From: Lineolata rhizophorae
Lineage: Eukaryota > Ascomycota > Dothideomycetes > Lineolatales > Lineolataceae
DNA: 64,000 nucleotides
Reading direction: 5' to 3'
NCBI GenBank assembly: GCA_010093515.1
Contig: MU001673.1
Span: 62,001-126,000, forward strand
How positions within the stretch are numbered: position 1 is the first letter of the stretch; each line of letters starts with the position of its first letter. Positions 1 through 10,545 of this stretch are shown here, in pieces. A program made the translations under genes and the position numbers. The notes below the pieces were generated by a model that worked only from the letters and a program-made list of their open reading frames with translations, was not told where the DNA came from and did no database searches.

Positions 1-1765
1 GGGACCTGTGGCAGTCGGTCGTGTACGAAGGACCCGCGGCGGTGGCGCGCACCAGCGCCGAGGAACTAGGGCAGGCCATCGCGGCGGGCATCCCTCAGGC
101 GATCCGCGGCGTCGTGTGGCAGGTGCTGGCGCAGAGCAAGAACGAAGAGCTTGAAGGCGTGTATAGGGAATTGGTGGCGAGGGGGTCGGAGCACAAGGAG
201 AAGGGCGGCGGTATCGGGTTTTTCGGCGCCGGCAAAGAGTCGGGCGGCCATGTCAATGGCACGGCAGCGGGCAAGGAGAAGGAATCGATCGCGTCGAGTG
301 CGAGCTCGGTTCACTCGGATTACTCGACGCCCGCGACCATCAACACCAACGCGCCCGGCACGCCGCCATCCAAGGACGGAGCGAATGGGAGCAGCAACGG
401 CGCCGACATCGCAAAGGCGCAGACGGCGCTGCTGGCGGCGAAGAAGCAGAAGGCCAAGGAGGAAGCCGCGGCGCTGGCAAAGCTGGAGAAGCAAATCAAG
501 CGGGACCTGGGCGCGCGGACGAGCTACTCCAAGTTCGTCATGGCGTCGGGGCTGCAGGATGCACTCTTCGGGGTATGCAAGGCGTACGCGCTGTTCGACG
601 AGAGCGTGGGCTACGCGCAGGGCATGAACTTCATCGCGATGCCGCTGCTATTCAACATGCCCGAGGAGGAGGCCTTCTGCCTCATGGTGCGGCTGATGAA
701 CAAGTACGGCCTGCGCGAGCTCTTCGTGCAGGACATGCCGGGCCTCCACCTGCATCTGTACCAGTTCGAGCGGCTGCTCGAGGACTTCGAGCCGGCGCTC
801 TACTGCCACCTGCACCGGCGCGGCGTGGCGCCCCAGCTGTACGCGACGCAGTGGTTCCTGACGCTCTTCGCGTACCGCTTCCCGCTGCAGCTGGTGCTGC
901 GCGTGTACGACCTGATACTGTCCGAGGGGCTCGAGGGCGCCATCCTCAAGTTCGGCCTCGCGCTGATGCGCAAGAACGCGGCCGCGCTGCTCGCCATGCG
1001 CGACATGGCGCAGCTGACGACGTTTCTCAAGGAGCGCCTCTTCGACGCCTACATCGACCGCGCCCCCTCGGCCTCGAGCATCCTCGACTCGGGCTTCTTC
1101 GGCGCCGCCACCTCGGCCGCCGACAAGGAGGTGTACCGCGCCGACGTGCTCGTCCAGGACGCGTGCGCCGCGCGCATCACGCCCGACATGCTACGCGGCT
1201 ACGCGGCCGAGTGGGCGGAGCTGCGGCGCGAGCGGCGCGAGCGCGAGCAGGAGGCGGAGACGCTCCGGGCGGCCAACGCGGGCCTGGCGGCCAAGGTGCG
1301 CGGGCTGGAGGAGCGGGCCGAGAAGGGCGACGCCGAGCACGTGCAGGTGGCGTCGGAGCTAGTGCGGACCAAGGTGGAGAACGAGCGGCTGGCGGACGCG
1401 AACGAGAGCCTGCGCGGCCGGGTCGAGGAGCTGGGGCGCATCGTGGAGGCGCAGACGGAGGAGGTGGAGAGGCGGATGCGGGGCGAGATGGATCAGGTCA
1501 TGGCGCGGAACATGCAGGTACACAATGAGAATCGGGCGCTGGAGGAGCAGTTGGCGGAGATGGAGAAGGTGTTGGTGGAGACTAAGGTGCAGTATGCGCA
1601 GGTGAGTTTTTTGTTCCCGTTTCTTTTTTTGCCTTTTTTTTTTTGTCGTAACTTGGTTGATTGGCTTAACTGACGGGAATGTCACATTGCTGCCAGATCA
1701 ATTCCGAGTACGAGACGCTCAAGCAGAAGTGGAACAACATCACCACGATGCTGAACAACCCGTAG
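1..1765 (+). CDS. TBC-domain Rab GTPase-activating protein, Gyp5-like (5' partial)
   Basis: The window opens inside this gene; the reading frame runs from base 3. Exon 1 ends at 1601 before a GTGAGT donor. The intron is 1602-1696, and a last exon of 22 codons ends with the stop at 1763-1765. The sequence shows a TBC (Rab-GAP) domain: a GIP..IRG..W block near the start, the arginine-finger region IKRDLGART and the glutamine-finger motif YAQGM, followed by a long heptad-rich coiled coil from about nucleotide 1200 to the end. Between the first two blocks lies a low-complexity insert of roughly 110 residues rich in Ser, Gly, Ala and Lys. Gyp5-type proteins stimulate GTP hydrolysis on Rab GTPases of ER-Golgi and exocytic traffic. 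The order TBC then coiled coil fits that family; the exact Rab target cannot be read from the sequence. The N-terminus lies outside the window. Confidence 0.85.
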
Positions 1766-3244
1766 CTTAGCCCCATCCCGCGCGCCGCCGCCTTTCATCT
1801 TTCTCCGCTTCCGGGCTCTTCCTCATTCCTGCATGGCCCAAGTCACATGAGAGCGGACCTCAACTCGGGCATTTGTCCATATTCTAGTCATAGCGTTACT
1901 GCCTGTCCAAATTAGTAGCCCGGCGTCTTGCTTTTCCGTTTTTTCTTGCCTTGTTCTTTCCGCCACCTATGTATCCGGCGGGCGGGGAGGCGGGGCTGGC
2001 GCGACAGCTCATTTGTTTTCGTCTGGGGTGGCTACGGGAAGCGCTGCGCCCTTCCCATGTGTTTGTCTTCTTGCATGTTACGTCTGTGCAATCGACGCCT
2101 ATTGTGCGGTCTGTTCCGGCCGGCGACACGGACTAGAAGCATATGTCGTCACTTTTTTTTTGTCCACATTATAGAACCGAAAATTGGGGGAAAATTTCAA
2201 TTCGTCGGCCGGGTCTGGCAGGTCCTTATGGAAGAATACACCGGGGGGTGTTTTTATTCCTTCTTGGGGTTTCTCCGCCCTGCATTGACGGTTGTGTGGC
2301 CTCGAGCTGCTTTAGGGCTCCTCCCCCCACCCCCTGCAATGCTCACTGATGAAGTCATGTTGCTTTTCGTGTATCCCGTTCTTTTCAGTTCGGTCCGGAA
2401 ATTGCTGTTCTTTCTAGGTATGCTTTTGTTTTGCCCATTGGTCTCTCCTGGAACAGGGAAGAGAATGGGTTATTATGTGCAGCATTCTTTTCCTTTGAGG
2501 GTGGATGGCGGATGGATGGACGGGGGAAGATGCGTGCCTAGGCATCCCGTCTTTTCTTCGTTCCCCGCCTTCAACGTCTTTTAAACGCCTGGCACTGCTT
2601 GCTGCGTCTACATTTCTCTCTCCCCTTTGATTCTTTTTGAACCTTTTTATTGCTGTAGTTTTTGTTCGAACATACGCATGGGATACGTACTTTGTTATAC
2701 CCCCTTTGTGGAGGAGGCCGTCTTGTAACCGACTAGAGAGTCTTGGGAAGGCGTGGGCAGAGAAGACGGAAACGCCTTGCTTTGAAGGGATGGAAAACAT
2801 GGCTTAATTTGCTTTGTGGGTGGAGTGGGCGGGTTCGAGCCTGACGGATAGACAGGTGGTCTTGGAATTCCAGTGTTTTTGGCACGGTGGTGTGTTGCGG
2901 GGAATGGAATTCTGGGACTGCGGTTCTTTCCTGGCGGGTGTTGAGTAGGTGGAGATATACAGATGGTGGAGCCCGGCATGCCTGAGCACAGTGGTTATGC
3001 TTGCTTTGCCCTTAAATGTGAAAGTAAAGGTTTCTTCAATAGGCCTGATGTGACGGCATAGTGTCTTGTATATACAGATAGGGTTAGCCCTTGCCTGTCC
3101 TATATCGACCAGTTAAACCTGCGCCCGACGATTCTATGATGGAATTTGTCTTCAAAATTGTCCCCAACATCGCTTATACTCGTAGCATCATCCCAGGTCC
3201 TCCACACGCCATTACCAGCGATGCCACTCGTACGTATTAGATTG
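1766..3244. other. Intergenic region between two convergent genes
   Basis: This holds the 3' untranslated regions of the Rab-GAP gene (plus strand) and the DUF2470 gene (minus strand). It has many T-runs and G/T-rich patches. A plus-strand open frame at 1928-2584 has no recognisable protein character. I see no gene. Confidence 0.6.
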
Positions 3245-4152
3245 TCAATGCTCCTTCTTCTCGCCCTCTTCAATCAACGCATTCAACCTATCAACCACCC
3301 ACCCACCAAATCAGCCAACACTCCACGCACAAAAAGCACGCACGCGGCCAAACTCACCTCTCAAACGCCCCGGCCCCCTCCAGAAACGTCGACCCCACCC
3401 ACATCGCCCACAGCGCGCTCCCCACCGGCACCGAATGCCGCGCCAACCTCCTCGCCATGACCGCCGCCTCCACCACATGCACCGCCAGCATGACGCCGAG
3501 CGGGAGCGACCCCGCGGCGCGCATCAGCGCCGCGGCGCGCCCGCACCACCGCTCCGCGCCGCCCCAGCGCCCGCACCCGGCGCCCAGCGCGCGCGGCGCG
3601 CCCGCGTCCCCCCAGAGCGCGCCGCGCGGCCCGCGCGCGCAGCCGAGCCCGAGCACGGCGTAGCCGAGCAGGCAGGCGAGGAGGACGGCGGCGTGGCGGG
3701 GGCGGCGGGGCGGGGCGAAGGAGGCGAGGGGGGCGGGGCGGCGGGCGAGGGCGAGGGCGGCGCGCGCGGCGGCGTCCATGTGGACGAGGCGGGGGCGGGC
3801 GGACGCGAGGGAGGGGAGGGGGGGGACGAGCGGGATGGTGTGGGTTTGGGGGGGGGTGGGGGGCGTGTTGGGGGGGGAGGTGCTGAGGACGAGGCGGTCG
3901 GGCGTGATGTCGATGAGGTGGGCGTGGCGGGCAGAGGAGGAGGTGAGGGCGTGGTGGTGTTGGAGGTAGCGGATGAGCTAGGGAGGCGGGAGGTTGGAGC
4001 CGTCAGGGATCGCGGATTGTTGTTTGTGCGGGACGGTGAGTGTGGGGGGAAAGGGGGTGAAGAGGTGCCCGCACCGAGTCTTGATGGTCGGCGTTCATGT
4101 GCGATATGATGCGCCTTTTCATGGCAGCATCTTTATCTTCTGCCGAGGACAT
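3245..4152 (-). CDS. DUF2470-domain integral membrane protein
   Basis: Three exons on the minus strand: 4075-4152, 3358-3977 and 3245-3287, giving 246 residues. The short first exon carries the DUF2470 signature (heme-oxygenase/HugZ-like fold), with the segment RRIISHMNADHQDS continuing across the intron into LIRYLQHH, which is the expected order for the family. The middle exon ends at an AG/GTGAGT donor, and the last exon adds a short charged tail rich in Glu and Lys. The central part has several hydrophobic stretches likely to be membrane-spanning, interrupted by Arg/Pro/Ala-rich loops. Similar fungal proteins combine an N-terminal DUF2470 with membrane segments; their biochemical role is not established. 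The start at 4152 is the first ATG in frame before the conserved block. Confidence 0.75.
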
Positions 4153-5023
4153 TGTGACTACTTCCAAGTTCCAACCCGATAGTTGTCGCTTAAAGAGTTT
4201 TAAAGCGGATTCTGCTCTGTTGGTGACTTGAATTGAGTGAGATATGAAGCATGTGAGCTGTATACGCCGGAGATGAAGATGGATGAAGTGAAGCGACACT
4301 CTCCCAATTGCGTGGGGGCCGACATCGGCTTGGCCCCAGCCACGCTACACTAAAGAGGAAAAGTGCTCTTGTCGAACTCATATTTCCCTTGTATACCACG
4401 TGTTTTCACTTAACTCCCTCTTTTTACGCGTTCTTAGCTTGCCAGTTACCTTCGTTCTATTAAAAGATGTACAGCTTTGCAGGTGCTATCCAAAACCAAA
4501 ACCGGACGCAACCAGCGGAAAACTCTCGACTTTTACCATGCTGCGAAATCGAATGCTTTTTAAGCGCTTGCTTGTTTCAACGGCCATCCACTTCCCATAG
4601 AATGCAATTTCATAACAACAATAACGCGGTGTGCCTTGAAAGTAAAAGGAAAGGCAGAGAAAAGACCTCACCGTACTCATGACAGCATAAACTCATTACA
4701 AGTGGGGAATCTGGAGAGACCGGAAAGACAAAAATGCACTCTGATGCCGCTGAATGACGGATAGCCAATGCCGAACAAGACCGGGCGCCCAAAAAGATGT
4801 ACTACAGAAAGCCAAAGGCACGGTTGTGGCTTGAGCGTGCGCCGCAAATGCCCACCTAACGCAACGCAATATAGAACCCAAAGGAAAAAGGAGAAAGGAA
4901 GGTATAAGAAGACCATGAAACAGCAAAAAAGGCCTTACAGGAACTCTCAAAGCACAACTCCGACTAGAAACACCAGGCTTACACCAGTAGCATTACCTTT
5001 CCCACCCTAAATTGAGAATCCCT
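4153..5023. other. Intergenic region
   Basis: The upstream region of the DUF2470 gene and the downstream region of the KAR9-like gene, both on the minus strand. The base composition is mixed and locally A-rich. No coding signal is seen on either strand. Confidence 0.6.
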
Positions 5024-8000
5024 TCACCTATAGTCATGCTGCTGATTCCATCCCCCCTGTCCTCTCAAGAAGACCCTCTTCGTTCCCCCCACCCTCCCCA
5101 AATCCCCAAACTCCTTCCCACCACCCCCAGCACTACTCGCCCCGCTCCCGCTCCTGACACGTCCAACCCCCGCACCCCCACCCCCGCCAGGACCTCCGTC
5201 AAACCCACCGCCACCGCCGGCGGCGCTCCCTCCGACCCCGCCCGAGCCTGAACCCGGGCCTCCGACGCCGACGCTCTTCACCTTATCCATCATGCCCTCC
5301 ACCCACCCCAACTTCTCGCCCGACAGCTCCAACTTCTTAGCCGTCGGGCCCGCGAGCCCCACCTCGTTGCCCGTCCACGAGTGGCGCGACGCCGTCGACG
5401 ACGATGCCGCCGACTCGGGGGACCCGACTCTGCCCGTTGCGCCGGAACCAGGCGTAGCCCCTCCTCCGGCGCCGGCGGCGGGAGCTGGAGCTGCAGCACC
5501 GGAACCGCCACTCGGCGTCCCACCGCCGCCGCTACCAACCGACGACTTGAACTCCTTGTTGCTCCTCGCGCTCTGGGGTCGGGTCGCCGAGGTACTCGCA
5601 CTCCCACCAGCTCCGCCGCCGGCTGCAACGGCCGCCGCGTCGAGCTGCTGCTGAATGGCCTGGACCGGGGAGCCCTGGCCCGCGACCTCGAAGCGGCCCT
5701 CGGACGAGACGGTGCGGCGGCCGTGGTGCTCAACGTACTGGCGAAGGAACTCGCCTAGGTCGGCCCAGCCGCCGCCTACGCGCACCATGACGCGCTCGCC
5801 GTGCTCGCCGACACGCCGCACGAACAGCTTGATCGGGTCCGCGCGCCCTGGCTGCGACAGGTGGTACAGCTTAATGTCCGAGTCGCTGCCGCTGCCGCTA
5901 GAGGCGATGCTAGCCCGCCCGCCGGCCTCGCTGCTGCCAGTGCTGCTAGAGAGGGCGCTAGTGCCGCTGGCATGGCCCGCGTAACGGCGCACGTTGCTAG
6001 TCGGTTGGAATTCGGCTTTGGCTGGAGAGAGCGTCAATGCCGGAGCGCCGAGGGCCGGTGCCGGGTTGCTAGTTGGTGGACGGGTGATTCGAAGAGCCGA
6101 GTTGGGCCGAGATGGCGGACGGTACGGGTTTGAGGCAGATCGGGTCGACGACTTTTGATCACTGCCGCCAGCCTCCGGTCTCGTCGTGAGCCTGATAGAT
6201 GCCGGAATCGTGGTCAAAATGTCGCTGATCTTGCTGTCTAGGTCTTCAGGTTGATTTTTGCCAGTCCGGCCTGGTGATTTGGGCGGAGGAGAAGCGCTGC
6301 CAGGGCGAGCGCTTTCTGGAAAGAGCCTAGAGCTAAGGGCATTATTGGTTCCTCCCGGGCCTGCGCGCTTCTTAGTCACGAAAGAGTTCAAAGGAGGTTT
6401 TACGGGACCATTGGCAAAGCGTCGCTTTTTCTCGACGCGTAAAGAAGGAGATCCAGGATCTGCGGGACTTGTTGGTTCTGAGGAACTATCAAAAAGCGTT
6501 GGGGAAGGACTGTTCTGGCGAGAAGTGGTGACCAAAGTTGCGTCTTCGGAAGGAATATGATCATCAGAAGCCACGGACAAAGGCCGAAAGGCCGGAATAG
6601 GCGGATCTTTCGGAATGGTACCGGAAATAGGCGCCGTTTCGGGACCGGCAATGCTTGTCCGAAGGGGGAGTGAAACGGGTTCCTCTTGGGTGACGGCAAG
6701 CGGGCTTGTGGCCTGGCCAAGCCTAGGGAATGGAGAACTAGAGCGCTTGCTACTAGCGGGCGAAGCAGGCGCAGATGACTGTTGATGGACTGAAGAAGTC
6801 GAAGACATGCTCCCACTACGTTTTACGTTGATGCTTCGAACCTAAACTAGTGTTACTCGAAGAAATCGTAACCACAACGTAAGGGCAAGCTACATACCTG
6901 AGATCGAGTGAAGGACTCGATAGACGTGACCGATGCTCGCTTCAAATGAGCCACTGGGAGAACAGCGTCCTCAGCATCGTTGCCTTCATGATCAGATTCA
7001 TGTTCATCGTCCGCATCCTCGTCAGTCCTAACAGGCACTGGAGGTTCTGATTTCGACTCTGGTATCTTCAGACGCAGGGAAGGAGATTTCGGAGATTTTG
7101 GGGTGTCAGGTGCCAGTTTATGAGACTCGTCAGATAAGTCAAGTTGCGATGGAGACTGTGACGATCCATCGTCAGCTTGGGAAGTATTCGCCATTTGCAA
7201 GCTAGTGTCCCTTTCTGGCGTATCCGATGTAGCCATCGAATCGGCAATGGAAGTAGTGACGTCGGCTTTCTCGTCAGAAGGACTAAGTTCAGGTGACAAT
7301 TCCCGGTCATTTTGGCCACCCTCCGCCCCGTTCTCCTTGTGACCTGATTCTTGAGGTGTCGCGATTGTGTTTTCAACCTTCAGCGGCCTAGGAGTCTCCT
7401 CTTCACGAGAAGGACTCGGCACCGCCGCCGTAGAACCAGCCTCCGAAATTCCAACTTGTGACGCTTGCGGCTGGATTTCTGGCTGTTTGTTCTCAGGTGA
7501 CGCCGAAAGTACCTCAACAAATCCAGTCGACGGAATCTCGTTTAGATCCTGGAAATTAGCCTGTTCGCCTCCAAACTCCTTGGTAGCTTGTGCTGAACCC
7601 TCGCTCTCCTGGTCCTGAGTAGCCTCGAGCATCCTTTCCACGCCTTTCTCTTTTTCATCCGCCGTACCCAGCTCCGAAACCACCTCCTCTCCCACAACAG
7701 CATCGCCCCCCTCTCCAGCCTTTTTGCTCCCATCATCCACCTCGATCCCGGCGCGACTCTCCCGCCCCTCCTCAATACTCGCAACCACCTCCCTCACCTC
7801 TTCCTTCGCCCTCTTCACCTTTCCACTCCTCCCCAACTCCATCTCAAATATGCGCCGCCGCGCCTCGACATACCACCTCCCGTACTCCGCCTCGAGCGCC
7901 TCAAACTCGTCGATCCACCTCTCCGGCAGCACGTCCTCGCGCCCCTCCAGCACATCCAGCATCCGGTCGAGCCCGCGGCCCAGCGCCGCCACCTTGCCCT

Positions 8001-9315
8001 CAAGCACGCTGCCCACCGTGCCGACCGTCTCCTTCAGCTTGCTCACCGCGGCATCGGCCGCAGAGTCGTCACCGTCGCCGTCGCCGCCGCCGCCGCCCGA
8101 CGAGTCGGGTCGCGCCACGATAGCCTCCCAGCCGAGCCGCATAGCGGTCTGGGCGTGAGCCAGCTCGGCCAGGAAGCGGGGCGCCTCGCGCAGGACGTCT
8201 GCTCGGGCGGTCCAGGAATCGAGCAAGCCGGCCAAGAGCGACAGGTAAGGCAGGCTCTGGAGGACGGTGTGGGTGACGACGAGCGAGAAGTCGTCGAGGA
8301 GGTTGAGCTCGGCGGCGGCGGCGGCGGCCGTCGCCGTCGACGCCGTCGTCGCCGTCGACCGCTGCGAGTAGGCGGACCCGGGCCGCGAGCGCACCCGCAC
8401 TCCGTACATGTCGCGCACGTAGGCCTTCAGCTCATCCATGCCCAGGTCGGCGAGCTCGTCGCGGATCGCGTCGAGGCGGTCCGCGTACGCCTCCACGAGG
8501 GGCGCGGGCAGACAGCCCCAATACTCGAGGGGGGGGTCCGTCGTGACGCTCGCCGCAACCGCTCCTCCGTTCGCCCCGGAGGCGCCCAGACTCCCGTTGC
8601 CGCTCCCTTGCCGCTGCCGCCGCTTCTCCGCCTCGTCCGGCTCCTCGAAGCTCCCGGCCCACCCCCACCGCTCAATCTCGCGGCACCAGCCCCGCAGCTT
8701 CTCCGCCGCGCGGCACACGCGCACGCCCAACGCCTTCTCCGACGCCGACGCGCCGCGCAGGCTCTCGACCAGCTTGCGCTCGTCGGGCGTGCGTGCCACC
8801 TCGCCGGCGCCCCGGGCCGTAGCCGCAGCAGCCGCCGCCGCCGTCATCCCCCCAACGGCAGAATCCTTCTCTCCGTTGCTGTCGTCGTCGCCCGCAGGCT
8901 CGAAGAAGCGGAGCGTCGTGCTCGGCGACAGGGACCGGAAGAAGCTGTCCCGGCCGGCGCGCGCGTCGAAGCTTGACGTGCTGTACTGGCGGCTGTGGGC
9001 GCGCTTGGTCGGCGAAAAGGAAGTCTTGGACGGCGAGAGCATGGGTGCAGGCGGCGAGAACGGCCTGGGAGAAGGCGAGGACGTGGGGTGGAGTTGGAGC
9101 GCGGGCGGAAGGCGGGTCGGGGATATGGTCGTGGAGGTTGAGGCAGGCGGTGGTGGCATGGTCGATGACGACGATGACGTGGCGGGAAGAAGCACGGGGG
9201 CGGCGGAGGCACTGCTGCTAGTGCGGCCGTGATGGTGGGGGTTGTCGTCGTTTTTCATGTTGTTATTATGGCTTAGCTCGGTGTCGGACGCAGAGGGTGG
9301 GTGAAGGTGCGCCAT
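5024..9315 (-). CDS. KAR9-like spindle-positioning protein with C-terminal GAR-like domain
   Basis: Two exons, 6898-9315 and 5024-6841, separated by a 56-bp intron (donor GTATGT, acceptor TTTAG), give 1411 residues. The N-terminal half resembles the fungal KAR9 domain: after a Pro/Ser-rich leader come a helical region with ASASEKALGVRV, a YWGCLPAPLV block, and a later helix with SLPYLSLLAGLLDSW and LREAPRFL. The second exon is serine/proline-rich. It contains DILTTIPASIRL at about residue 1018, a TxIP form of the EB1/Bim1-binding SxIP motif, and then a GAR (Gas2-related, microtubule-binding) block around 1140-1185 with VMVRVGGGWADL. The tail is almost pure Gly/Ser/Ala. Kar9 links microtubule plus ends (through Bim1/EB1) to actin transport and orients the spindle. 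The start is the first ATG of the frame, at 9315. The family call is from recall of related sequences, not a search. Confidence 0.75.
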
Positions 9316-10545
9316 GGGCGGCGGCGTCAGCGGTGGCAGCAGCGTTGGATCCGACAAGTCGTGGGCGCGAGGGCGGTTGGGGTATACATGAAGAGGGTAG
9401 GCTGACGAAGGGGAGAGGGGACGAGGCGGAAGAAGCGGTGCAGGACAGGTGGAAAACTGCAGGTGTGCGGTCAGATGTGGGGGAAGGCGCGACGGTTGAC
9501 GTGGTTGGGCGTGCGGGACGTGTCAAGCTGCAGGCGCGGTCGCCAGTCGAGATTTCCCCAATTGGCGGGCCGGGCGCGCTGGCTTGGCGCCGCTGCGCCG
9601 GCTCAAGTCCAGGTGGTGCGCCACGCCACGCCGCGCTACAACGCAGGCTGATGTTCACAACGCCCGCGAATCCCGCCGGTTCAAGTACGTCTGCAAGTCA
9701 CCTCGGCGCCACCAACCCAGGGGCCCAAAACCCCCGGCTCCAGAACGCCACTGGAATAGAAGGTCCCAGATCTACTATTCTGTGCCCTGAATCAGTCGTG
9801 CAGGTAAGCCCTCGCTACTCCGGGTCCATCAACCTATAACAAGGAGGCCCCTGTCCGCATGAACTCAGCGCCACTGCCTTTGCTTCGGTCTATGTTCTCT
9901 GTGCTCCGGGTCATTTTACCCGCCTTATCTGGCTCGCAAAGGTATTTTGGCTATCAAGCCACTTTATTGAAAAGGCCCGTATCCGGGAAACCCTCCCTTT
10001 GCACGAATCCTCCAGAGCCCCAAGCTCGACCTCAACATATCCGCTGCCCGGACATATCCGCCACGGCGATGGTCACTCTGCTGTTTCAGTTGGGCGAGTC
10101 GGCAGCCAATAGCATGGCTTCGTCGGACCCGCACTGGGCATCTTAGATTGCCTTCCCACTATACGGGGTACAAATGGCGATTCACAATAAACACAACGTT
10201 CCTCGAACGGAGGAGTCAAAATAATATGCCCTGAGCACAGCCATTGCCGGCAACATCACCAAAGATCTGAGCAGCGGGGTTATCAACCACGACACCCTAC
10301 TGATGCTATGCACGCCCATCCATCTACCAGAGGGAAGAGACAAAATTGATGTTCTATGCGCTCAATCCACCGTCCCTAGTTCGCACCACTGGATCCTTTT
10401 CAGGGCAACCAACACCGACTCAGCCCAACCATTCCCGCCAAGCACTCCCCTCAACAACTAAAACTACATACACGTCATTCCTTTTTAAACCTTACCCTGG
10501 GTACCAACCTTGCGGCGCATCTATCCCACCACCCCTACTAACCAA
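9316..10545. other. Intergenic region
   Basis: The promoter side of the KAR9-like gene and the 3' side of SEC31. The part next to KAR9 is GC-rich and the part near SEC31 is of mixed composition. No gene is seen. Confidence 0.6.

Noticed and set aside
1928-2584. A 218-codon plus-strand frame downstream of the Rab-GAP gene.
   Set aside because: The translation is rich in Phe/Cys/Leu with no pattern, in T/G-rich 3' flank, and has no splice or domain support.
2820-2860. A tRNA, suggested by a GGTTCGAGCC box-B-like word.
   Set aside because: No matching A box or acceptor stem could be found at the right distance.
5024-9315. Two separate genes in place of one KAR9-like gene, because the frame is interrupted near 6850-6890.
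   Set aside because: A 56-bp intron with good donor and TTTAG acceptor keeps phase, and the C-terminal part has no independent promoter space.
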